Shown here piece after piece: positions 1 through 4,317 of a stretch of DNA of 5,406 nt. Position 1 is the stretch's first letter; every line of letters starts with the position of its first letter. Below the pieces are notes generated by a model. It saw nothing but the letters and a program-made list of their open reading frames with translations. It ran no database searches and was not told the DNA's origin. The DNA is from Chthoniobacteraceae bacterium (GTDB lineage Bacteria; Verrucomicrobiota; Verrucomicrobiia; Chthoniobacterales; Chthoniobacteraceae), in the NCBI GenBank assembly GCA_947478975.1, contig CANJYI010000208.1:1-5406 (forward strand), in the 5' to 3' direction. Position numbers and translations under genes: made by a program.

Positions 1-1
1 C

Positions 2-238
2 GCCATCAACATCAGCGGCGGCTCCATCGCAGGCACGGACTTCCGCTCCATGGACACCTCCTCGGGCAGCGTCTCCGGCACGGACCTTCGGACGATGAAG
101 ACCTCTGGAGGTAGTATTGCCGGGACGGATCTGCGGACGATCAAAACCAACGGCAACTCTATCGCGGGAATCGACCTGGGTGCCAGTTCGGCTCCGCTGG
201 GAGAGCCCACGGTCACAGACATCAGGGCGGCAAGATAA
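2..238 (+). CDS. C-terminal part of a 15-residue-repeat protein (5' truncated)
   Basis: Only the last 78 codons are in the window; the frame is open from the left edge and ends at TAA 236-238. The visible part is almost entirely a repeat with an exact period of 15 residues. The Asp of a T-D-[FLI]-R motif falls at visible residues 13, 28, 43, 58 and 73, and the best units read like GGSIAGTDLRTMKTS. The last two units are degenerate but stay in register. Gly, Ser and Thr alternate with regularly spaced Ile, Leu or Met, which suggests a beta-solenoid with one short turn per unit; this fold is inferred, not shown. No transmembrane segment or sorting signal is visible at the C-terminus. I do not recognise the family, and the function is unknown. 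An ATG at 50 lies in frame inside the repeats and is unlikely to be the true start, because the same repeat continues upstream of it to the window edge. Confidence 0.75.
   Translation, partial: AINISGGSIAGTDFRSMDTSSGSVSGTDLRTMKTSGGSIAGTDLRTIKTNGNSIAGIDLGASSAPLGEPTVTDIRAAR
17..226 (+). repeat. Degenerate 45-bp in-frame tandem repeat (about 4.7 units)
   Basis: Each unit encodes 15 residues with the core G-S-[IV]-x-G-[TI]-D-[LF]-R-[TS]-[MI]-[KD]-T. Codons differ freely between units (for example TCCATC, AGCGTC, AGTATT and TCTATC for the Ser-Ile/Val pair), while the amino-acid pattern is kept. The repeats are therefore old and appear to be held by selection on the protein, rather than being a recent slippage product. 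Confidence 0.8.
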
Positions 239-242
239 GAGG

Positions 243-265
243 GGGGCTCGACCGCACCAAGCCCC
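243..265. terminator. Weak hairpin between convergent genes
   Basis: GGGGCT (243-248) pairs with AGCCCC (260-265) across an 11-nt loop, 4 bp after the stop codon of the repeat protein. It is followed only by TGATT, so there is no proper U-run on the plus strand. On the minus strand the hairpin lies just beyond the end of the Minf_1886-family gene. It may assist termination in either direction, but the evidence is thin. Confidence 0.3.
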
Positions 266-299
266 TGATTGGAGCGCGCTGCCCGGACAGCCTGCTTTC

Positions 300-737
300 C
301 TAAATCACCTTCGTTTCCCTACGCCGCGGACGAGGTGCTTTTTGTGCCGGGAGGGAGGAAGGCTGGAAGGGAACGACGAACGCCTCGTGAAAGGAATATC
401 CGCCTGAAAAATCCTCGGGGGAGTCCTGTGGCGACTTCCGGAAAAATCCAGCTCCAATCAGGCTGTAGACCATCTCTCCAAAGTCCTCTCCCCGCTTGAT
501 GCCCCAGGCGTCGAAAACCGTCAAAACCATCGGCCCGAACTGAGCGAGGGCGACCTTGCGCACCCCCTCGAGCAGCTGCTGACCAGTCACATGGCGGCTT
601 CGCGTTTCCCGCTGCTTTTTTCCTTCGCCCGCTGTGTATTCCAGAACGTCCTTCAGAAAGAAATAGGCGTCCTTGTCAAATCTGGAGTCTTTTTCGACAA
701 TCAGATCCACGGCGGCGGCGAAATCGAGTTTAAGCAT
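300..737 (-). CDS. Minf_1886 family protein (Verrucomicrobia/Planctomycetes-restricted)
   Basis: A small soluble protein of 145 residues from the ATG at 737. It has the conserved blocks of the Minf_1886 family: DAYFFLKDVLEYT (residues 23-35), RHVTGQQLLEGVRKVAL (48-64), FGPMVLTVFDAWGI (67-80), EDFGEMVYSLI (84-94) and a late D-S-x-E-D-F followed by GYSFHEAF. The family is known almost only from Verrucomicrobiota and Planctomycetota and has no assigned biochemical role. There is no signal peptide or membrane segment. The C-terminal 20 or so residues are basic and proline-rich (RPRRR) and probably disordered. A GTG at 761 would add eight residues (MRPPPFFP) that do not look like the family; the ATG at 737, giving MLKLDFAAAV, fits better. 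No Shine-Dalgarno sequence precedes either start. The gene is convergent with the repeat protein and divergent from rpsU. The family call is from memory of its conserved motifs. Confidence 0.85.
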   Translation of the reverse strand: MLKLDFAAAVDLIVEKDSRFDKDAYFFLKDVLEYTAGEGKKQRETRSRHVTGQQLLEGVRKVALAQFGPMVLTVFDAWGIKRGEDFGEMVYSLIGAGFFRKSPQDSPEDFSGGYSFHEAFVVPFQPSSLPAQKAPRPRRRETKVI

Positions 738-773
738 GGGAAAAAAGGGCGGAGGGCGCACGAGCGCAGTCCT

Positions 774-802
774 ATCATTAGCATTTTGGAAGCGGCCGTC
801 AA
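774..802 (-). promoter_or_regulatory. Possible sigma70-type promoter for the Minf_1886-family gene
   Basis: On the minus strand TTGACG (802-797) is followed after 17 nt by AATGAT (779-774). This would start transcription near 767 and give a leader of about 30 nt to the ATG at 737. The -35 box is good (5 of 6) and the -10 box is poor, so the geometry carries the call. Confidence 0.35.
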
Positions 803-873
803 CGGAGGCCAGCCGCCAGAGAGCTGAGAACGGAGGTGGGTGGAGGCGGCAGCTGATTATTACCGAAGTGGGG

Positions 874-903
874 TTGACAGCAGGTCAGCCGGGGCCCTAG
901 ATT
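874..903 (+). promoter_or_regulatory. Probable sigma70-type promoter of rpsU
   Basis: A perfect -35 hexamer TTGACA (874-879) is followed after 18 nt by TAGATT (898-903, 4 of 6 to TATAAT). Transcription would begin at about 909-911, directly at the CCCCTCCT sequence, giving a 5' leader of about 57 nt before the rpsU ATG. The start site is inferred from spacing. Confidence 0.6.
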
Positions 904-910
904 TCACATT

Positions 911-954
911 CCCCTCCTCGAAAGGAGGGTTCGAAGCCTCGAGAGAAAGGAGGG
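911..954 (+). promoter_or_regulatory. rpsU leader: anti-SD mimic plus two tandem Shine-Dalgarno sequences
   Basis: The leader has three complementary elements. CCCTCCT (912-918) resembles the 16S rRNA anti-Shine-Dalgarno core. AAAGGAGGG occurs twice, at 921-929 and 946-954, exactly 25 nt apart, and its first eight bases match the canonical anti-SD CCUCCUUU perfectly. CCCTCCT can form a tight 7-bp hairpin with AGGAGGG 923-929 (loop CGAA), or instead pair with AGGAGGG 948-954. The second copy is the real ribosome binding site, 12 nt before the ATG at 967. The first copy has no start codon at a usable distance. The two pairings are mutually exclusive, so the layout could be a translational switch. 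The elements are seen directly; regulation is inferred. Confidence 0.6.
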
Positions 955-966
955 AAGTAATTTATT

Positions 967-1167
967 ATGCCAGAAGTAGCAGTCCGCAAGGGAGAGCCCA
1001 TTGATAGAGCCCTGAAACGCTTGAAATCTAAGATTGAAAGCGAAGGGATCATGGAAGAAGTGCGCCGTCTCCGTGCTTTTGAGACACCAACTCAGAAGAC
1101 AAAACGCAAAGCGAAGGCGAATGCCAAGCGTGCGAAAGCCAAGTTCAGGTTCCAAACTCCCTCCTAG
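967..1167 (+). CDS. rpsU: Ribosomal protein bS21
   Basis: A small-subunit ribosomal protein of 66 residues that binds the platform of the 30S particle close to the 3' end of 16S rRNA and assists mRNA engagement. The family pattern is clear: VAVRKGEPIDRALKRLKSKI (residues 4-23), then EGIMEEVRRLRAFETPTQK, then a Lys/Arg/Ala-rich helix (KTKRKAKANAKRAKAKFRF). The length is normal for the family. The ATG at 967 is set by the conserved N-terminus and by the strong Shine-Dalgarno sequence at 946-954. The gene stands alone, with its own promoter upstream and an intrinsic terminator downstream. It is not linked here to dnaG and rpoD as it is in E. coli. Its leader suggests translational control by free ribosomes or by bS21 itself, which is inference. 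Confidence 0.95.
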   Translation: MPEVAVRKGEPIDRALKRLKSKIESEGIMEEVRRLRAFETPTQKTKRKAKANAKRAKAKFRFQTPS

Positions 1168-1176
1168 TACAACAGC

Positions 1177-1190
1177 CCGCCCTCGGGCGG
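1177..1190 (+). other. GC-rich hairpin after rpsU
   Basis: CCGCC (1177-1181) pairs with GGCGG (1186-1190) over a CTCG tetraloop, 9 bp after the rpsU stop codon. It is followed only by TCCGTTTAAT. It may protect the mRNA 3' end or act as a weak first terminator before the strong one at 1214-1249. Confidence 0.4.
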
Positions 1191-1213
1191 TCCGTTTAAT
1201 CTAGTGGTTGTCC

Positions 1214-1249
1214 AAAAAGCCGGCCCCTCCAAAAAGGGGTCGGTTTTTT
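1214..1249 (+). terminator. Strong intrinsic terminator of rpsU
   Basis: CCGGCCCC (1220-1227) pairs with GGGGTCGG (1236-1243) with one G-T wobble, around the loop TCCAAAAA, and is followed by T6 (1244-1249). A5G before the stem can extend the pairing with the T-run to about 14 bp, which is typical of bidirectional terminators. A second T7 run follows at 1255-1261. Confidence 0.9.
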
Positions 1250-1451
1250 GTGCCTTTTTTTGTGCCTGCTCCCAGCCCGCCTCCGCCGCCGGACAAACAA
1301 ATTCAGGCGCCCCCCACCACCTCGACTTTTCTTGGACTCAGATTGGTTTCTGATCTAGCCTGTGCCTTAGGACGCCCCGACTCCCCCGTCCGAGTGGAGG
1401 ATCCCCTCCGCGATTTAACCGAGAGCCAACAATTCCAACCAGCCCGTTGTT
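1250..1451. other. Non-coding spacer between rpsU and the DUF2934-like gene
   Basis: About 200 bp without a convincing gene. It begins with a short tandem duplication of TTTTTTGTGCC (1244-1254 and 1256-1266). A proline-rich open frame runs through it from 1208 to 1465, but it starts inside the terminator and has no ribosome binding site, so I do not call it. A promoter for the next gene should lie here. TTGGAC at 1332 is a weak -35 candidate without a good -10 box. Confidence 0.5.
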
Positions 1452-1811
1452 ATGCCTACGAATAAATCGGAGACAGTCGTTCCAGAAACCGCCGCCGAGG
1501 GGGAGGCAAAACCCAAGCGCGTCAGAAAACCTGCCGCTGCCAAGCTGGCTGCCGATGGTACCCTTGAACCCGTTAAAAAGGCGCCCCGCCGTAAAGCATC
1601 AGCCGTCCAGACGGAGGCACCGGCGACAGCCGAACAAAGCGCCCTGAATGCGTCTCTTTGCATGGAGGAGATTTCAGTCAGGGCGTATTTCATCGGGGAA
1701 CACCGCCGGTCGCTGGGGCGCTGTGGCGACTCCGAGGAAGACTGGCTTGAAGCGGAGCGCCAACTCAGGTCGGAAGCATTGGGCATCGCCGCTTCGCTGC
1801 GCAGAAAATAG
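1452..1811 (+). CDS. DUF2934-like small protein with basic Ala/Pro/Lys-rich N-terminal tail
   Basis: A protein of 119 residues in two parts. Residues 1-65 are low complexity, rich in Ala, Lys, Pro, Glu and Thr, with basic clusters PKRVRKPAAAK (21-31) and KKAPRRKAS (42-50); they resemble histone H1 or AlgP-type tails and are probably disordered. Residues 72-106 match the short DUF2934 pattern: EEISVRAYFIGEH, then a spacer, then DWLEAERQLRSEAL. DUF2934 has no known function; basic tails of this sort often contact nucleic acid, which is only an inference here. There is no signal peptide, and no Shine-Dalgarno sequence before the ATG at 1452. The next gene starts 32 bp downstream on the same strand, so the two may be co-transcribed. 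A longer open frame on the opposite strand (1415-1960) spans the boundary of these two genes and is taken as a shadow. Confidence 0.75.
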   Translation: MPTNKSETVVPETAAEGEAKPKRVRKPAAAKLAADGTLEPVKKAPRRKASAVQTEAPATAEQSALNASLCMEEISVRAYFIGEHRRSLGRCGDSEEDWLEAERQLRSEALGIAASLRRK

Positions 1812-1843
1812 CCGACGACCTCGGACGCCTGCCTCACTTTCAC

Positions 1844-2098
1844 ATGCCCACTCCGACTCAAGCGCAAAACCCTGCAACGGCCGCCCTCGCCGAAGCCCTC
1901 AAAGAGAGGCTCGCAGTCATCGGTGACCGTGGCTGGTTTGCCAGGGACGCGTCCGGCCACTTAAACGCCCTCAAGGCGGTCTCAGAGCGGATCGAACTGC
2001 TTGGAGCCGCCCTGCCCCCGCCTGTGGATCCTCAACTGCGCCATTTTCTAGAGCGTTGCAGTTACGACAAGGCGCTCGCCTTTCTTAACGGAGAATAA
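1844..2098 (+). CDS. Small hypothetical protein with C-terminal PPPVDPQLRHFLE motif
   Basis: A protein of 84 residues that I cannot assign to a named family. The N-terminus is Ala/Thr/Gln-rich (residues 1-17). Predicted helices follow at about 13-26 and 37-56, with an aromatic DRGWFARD between them. The C-terminus is a compact LPPPVDPQLRHFLERCSY followed by DKALAFLNGE (from about residue 57), which looks conserved because it is the least low-complexity part. It is probably cytoplasmic, with no signal peptide or membrane segment. The ATG at 1844 follows the stop of the DUF2934-like gene by 32 bp and lacks a Shine-Dalgarno sequence. Same strand and close spacing suggest a two-gene unit. Support for coding is moderate: regular codon use, a plausible helical protein and a fit to the available space. 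Confidence 0.65.
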   Translation: MPTPTQAQNPATAALAEALKERLAVIGDRGWFARDASGHLNALKAVSERIELLGAALPPPVDPQLRHFLERCSYDKALAFLNGE

Positions 2099-2129
2099 CC
2101 CGTCGGCGCAGGTCGGAAACGCCGGGGGG
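2099..2129 (+). terminator. Possible terminator hairpin between convergent genes
   Basis: CCCGTCGGCG (2099-2108) and CGCCGGGGGG (2120-2129) can form an imperfect stem: five perfect pairs, one wobble, one mismatch, then three G-C pairs, over an 11-nt loop. It starts immediately after the stop codon of the small hypothetical gene. The following CTTGTCTTG is only moderately T-rich, so termination strength is uncertain. Confidence 0.35.
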
Positions 2130-2144
2130 GCTTGTCTTGAACAC

Positions 2145-2798
2145 CTACCTCCGGGCCGCAAGAATTGCGCGCACTTCACTGGCGTACCGCGCGATGTCTA
2201 CAGACCCCAGCATCTGGGAAACGATGACCACGCGTTTGGCACCGGCATCCAAGACGGCTTCGAGGTTTTCACGCTTGATTCCCCCGATGCAGAAGACGGG
2301 TTTGGTGGCCGCGGCCTGTACTTGGGCGATCTCCTGCAGGCCGATCGCAGCCTTTCCTGGTTTTGTTGGGGTCGCGTAGAGAGGACCAAAGCCGATGTAA
2401 TCAGCACCGGCCTCCATGGCGGCGGCCGCCTGTTGGACCGAATGGGTCGACTTGCCGATGATCGGGAGCACGACCTCCCCCGCCAGCGCCCTGCCCGCCC
2501 TCCAACGGGCGTCGTCCACGGAGAAATCCTCCTGCCCAACATGGGCGCCCTGCGCACCAATTGAGGGCACGAGCTGGGGGTGATCATTCAAGATAAGCGG
2601 CACGCCCGCTGCCTCTGTCAGGCCGATGACTCGCCGGGCATACGCCTCGATCAACTCCTCATCGGCGCCCTTGGCGCGGAGTTGCAAAATATCCACGCCG
2701 CCGTCGAGCAACGCGGCAGTCACTCGCTCCAAATCGGAAGGATCGACATAACCAAGGTCTAAAATACCGTAGAGCAAAGCCTCATCTAGGGGTTTCAT
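2145..2798 (-). CDS. thiE: Thiamine-phosphate synthase
   Basis: A cytoplasmic TIM-barrel enzyme of 217 residues that joins HMP pyrophosphate and the thiazole phosphate to make thiamine monophosphate. The family's active-site motifs are all present in order: LQLRAKG with Q39, R41 and K43; ND at 71-72; HVGQED with D91 (with D72, the expected Mg2+ ligands); GKSTHS with S117; GADYIGFGPLYATPTKP with T143 and K146; CIGGI at 170-174; and VIVS at 191-194. The residue roles are taken from the B. subtilis ThiE structure. The length is normal. The ATG at 2798 is supported by GAGGTG placed 5 nt upstream (2809-2804). It is the only thiamine gene visible. It lies convergent to the small hypothetical gene and divergent from galK, and no TPP riboswitch motif is seen in the 155 bp before it. 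The enzyme is likely intact and functional. Confidence 0.95.
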   Translation of the reverse strand: MKPLDEALLYGILDLGYVDPSDLERVTAALLDGGVDILQLRAKGADEELIEAYARRVIGLTEAAGVPLILNDHPQLVPSIGAQGAHVGQEDFSVDDARWRAGRALAGEVVLPIIGKSTHSVQQAAAAMEAGADYIGFGPLYATPTKPGKAAIGLQEIAQVQAAATKPVFCIGGIKRENLEAVLDAGAKRVVIVSQMLGSVDIARYASEVRAILAARR

Positions 2799-2803
2799 AA
2801 AGC

Positions 2804-2809
2804 CACCTC
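2804..2809 (-). promoter_or_regulatory. Shine-Dalgarno sequence of thiE
   Basis: GAGGTG, read on the minus strand, is complementary to CACCTC in the 16S rRNA tail and lies 5 nt before the ATG at 2798. It fixes the start and is, besides rpsU, the only clear ribosome binding site in the window. Confidence 0.65.
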
Positions 2810-2842
2810 AACACAGAACCAGACGGTTTGGGAGCCAGAAAA

Positions 2843-2865
2843 GGGCGGGCTCCTCTCCCCCGCCC
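2843..2865. repeat. Inverted repeat in the thiE-galK divergent spacer
   Basis: GGGCGGG (2843-2849) is a perfect inverted match to CCCGCCC (2859-2865), with a 9-nt pyrimidine-rich loop. It sits in the 155-bp divergent intergenic region (2799-2953), where promoters of both genes should lie. It could be an operator or an mRNA-leader hairpin. No clear -35/-10 pair was found for either gene. Confidence 0.45.
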
Positions 2866-2953
2866 GCGTTTCCTTCCCCCCGCTCATCATCATGATTTTG
2901 GGCGTGCCTCGATGAAATACGGGACCCCTCCCCGGCAGAAGCCCACTCCTCTT

Positions 2954-4093
2954 ATGAATTTGATTTCAGCCCTCGCTCCCGCCTCAGTAACTGGGGCGGA
3001 CTTTCAAGTCAGCGCCCCCGGACGCGTCAATCTGATCGGCGAACACACCGACTACAACCAAGGCTGGGTGCTTCCCATCGCCATTGAACGGGGAATCCAA
3101 ATGCACGTCCGCCGCCGAAGCGATCGGCTGGCACTTTTGCGCAGCCAAAGTCAAAAGGAGTCGGTACGCGTCGACCTTGCCAGTCCCATCCACCCCGGAC
3201 TCATCCCCTGGGGGCGGTATGCGGAAGGCGTCCTCTCAGAATACCTCAAGCTCGGGTGGAAAATCCCCGGCTTTGAAGCAGACATCACGGCAGACCTCCC
3301 TGCAGGGGGCGGGCTCAGCAGCAGCGCCGCGCTCGAAATTGCAACCGCCACTGCCATCGAAGCCCTTTGCCAGAGGACACTCCCCGCCGTCGACAGGGCA
3401 CTCCTCTGCCAACGGGCCGAGCAGGAATTTGCAGGGGTGCCATGCGGAATCATGGACCAGTTTGCGATCACCTTTGCGCGTACCGATCAGGCGCTCCTTC
3501 TGGACTGTAATTCCCAGCAGATGACCCACGTGGAACTCAACAGCGCCTCCCTCGCCATTCTGGTCGTCAACAGCGGCGTCAAACACGCCTTGGCAGACGG
3601 GGAATACGCGAAACGCCGGGCCGAATGCGCGGCTGCCGCAAGCTGGCTGGAGGTGGCCTCTCTCCGGGACGTTTCCAGCAGCCTCTGGCAGACAAAGGGC
3701 TCGTCCCTGCCCGAATTGCTGCAAAGCCGCGTAAAGCATGTCGTCTCGGAAAACGAAAGAACCCTCCGCTTTGTGGCAGCGCTTAAGAACTCCGATTGGG
3801 AGGGCGCCGGCCGCCTGATGTACGCAAGCCATGAGTCACTGGCGGCGGATTACCAAGTCAGCTGCCCAGAACTCGACACACTCGTGGAACTGGCCCGAAG
3901 GATTCCAGGAGTGTACGGCTGCAGAATGACCGGAGGGGGCTTTGGCGGTTGCGTGGTTGCGCTCATTGAAAAGTCTCAATCCGAGGCGGCCATGGAGGAA
4001 TTCGAACAGCGGTACAAAAAAGCGACCTCGATTGCGCCAGCGCTCTTTCTTACCCGTGCGGCCGCAGGTCCCGAAGTGTCCCCTCTGCGCTGA
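2954..4093 (+). CDS. galK: Galactokinase
   Basis: A GHMP-family kinase that phosphorylates alpha-D-galactose with ATP to galactose 1-phosphate, the entry step of the Leloir pathway. From the ATG at 2954 the protein has 379 residues, close to E. coli GalK (about 382). The motifs are complete: the galactokinase signature PGRVNLIGEHTDYN (22-35) with the catalytic Arg at 24 and sugar-binding E30, H31 and D33; the ATP loop PAGGGLSSSAALE (116-128); CGIMDQ with the catalytic Asp at 168; Y218 in GEYAKRRAEC; and the third GHMP motif MTGGGFGG (325-332). Upstream in-frame starts exist (TTG 2828, ATG 2912), but the added residues are Pro/Arg/His-rich and unlike the family, so ATG 2954 is preferred. No Shine-Dalgarno sequence precedes any of them. 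galT, galE and galM are not in the window. The gene diverges from thiE. Confidence 0.95.
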   Translation: MNLISALAPASVTGADFQVSAPGRVNLIGEHTDYNQGWVLPIAIERGIQMHVRRRSDRLALLRSQSQKESVRVDLASPIHPGLIPWGRYAEGVLSEYLKLGWKIPGFEADITADLPAGGGLSSSAALEIATATAIEALCQRTLPAVDRALLCQRAEQEFAGVPCGIMDQFAITFARTDQALLLDCNSQQMTHVELNSASLAILVVNSGVKHALADGEYAKRRAECAAAASWLEVASLRDVSSSLWQTKGSSLPELLQSRVKHVVSENERTLRFVAALKNSDWEGAGRLMYASHESLAADYQVSCPELDTLVELARRIPGVYGCRMTGGGFGGCVVALIEKSQSEAAMEEFEQRYKKATSIAPALFLTRAAAGPEVSPLR

Positions 4094-4161
4094 CCTCTGC
4101 AAGGAAGTTCCAGTCCCCCCAGCCTGGCCTGTCCTCGATCCCCCGTTTCATAGCAACCGCT

Positions 4162-4176
4162 TTTCTGAAGCAGAAA
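4162..4176. repeat. Short AT-rich inverted repeat upstream of the receptor gene
   Basis: TTTCTG (4162-4167) and CAGAAA (4171-4176) form a perfect 6-bp inverted repeat with an AAG centre. It lies in the spacer between galK and the TonB-dependent receptor (4094-4317). It could be a regulator binding site, but no regulator family can be named from it. Confidence 0.4.
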
Positions 4177-4253
4177 CAAACCCAGTTCTCGCTGTTTTAT
4201 CGCGGGGTGCGTTATGAAACTTGCGTCCTAGGGATCCTTCCTCTGGCCCCCCG

Positions 4254-4290
4254 CCACAGTGGTCTGAGGCAGACAGAATAAGACCAGACC
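4254..4290 (+). repeat. Overlapping inverted repeats just upstream of the receptor gene
   Basis: Three overlapping elements are visible: CCAC-A-GTGG (4254-4262); GTCTG-AGG-CAGAC (4262-4274); and GGTCTG (4261-4266) pairing with CAGACC (4285-4290), with a second partial partner AGACC at 4281-4285. The last two pairings compete for the same GGTCTG. The cluster ends 27 bp before the TTG start. It may be an operator or an mRNA-leader structure. It does not match a cobalamin riboswitch well enough to call one. Confidence 0.4.
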
Positions 4291-4317
4291 CCTCACATTC
4301 GCCCCACACGGAACATT

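Noticed and set aside
1..238. CRISPR array
   Set aside because: The 45-bp periodicity is in frame, coding and degenerate with no spacers, so it is a protein repeat.
117..499. Overlapping plus-strand frames beginning at 117 and 269
   Set aside because: They are out of frame with the 15-residue repeat protein or antisense to the Minf_1886-family gene, and have no coding character of their own.
1208..1465. 85-residue proline-rich open frame after rpsU
   Set aside because: It begins inside the rpsU terminator, includes the T-run duplication, has no Shine-Dalgarno sequence and is low complexity.
1415..1960. 181-residue open frame on the minus strand
   Set aside because: It lies antisense across the DUF2934-like gene and the start of the next small gene, has no ribosome binding site and resembles no known protein. 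The plus-strand reading has a recognisable DUF2934-like core.
2799..2953. TPP riboswitch upstream of thiE
   Set aside because: No CTGAGA-type THI-box core is visible on the minus strand, and the spacer is short.
3236..3832. 198-residue open frame on the minus strand
   Set aside because: It is antisense to galactokinase, which has all its motifs intact.
4200..4317. Cobalamin riboswitch upstream of the TonB-dependent receptor
   Set aside because: CCGCCACAGTGG superficially resembles part of the element, but the B12-box core and the surrounding conserved blocks were not found.
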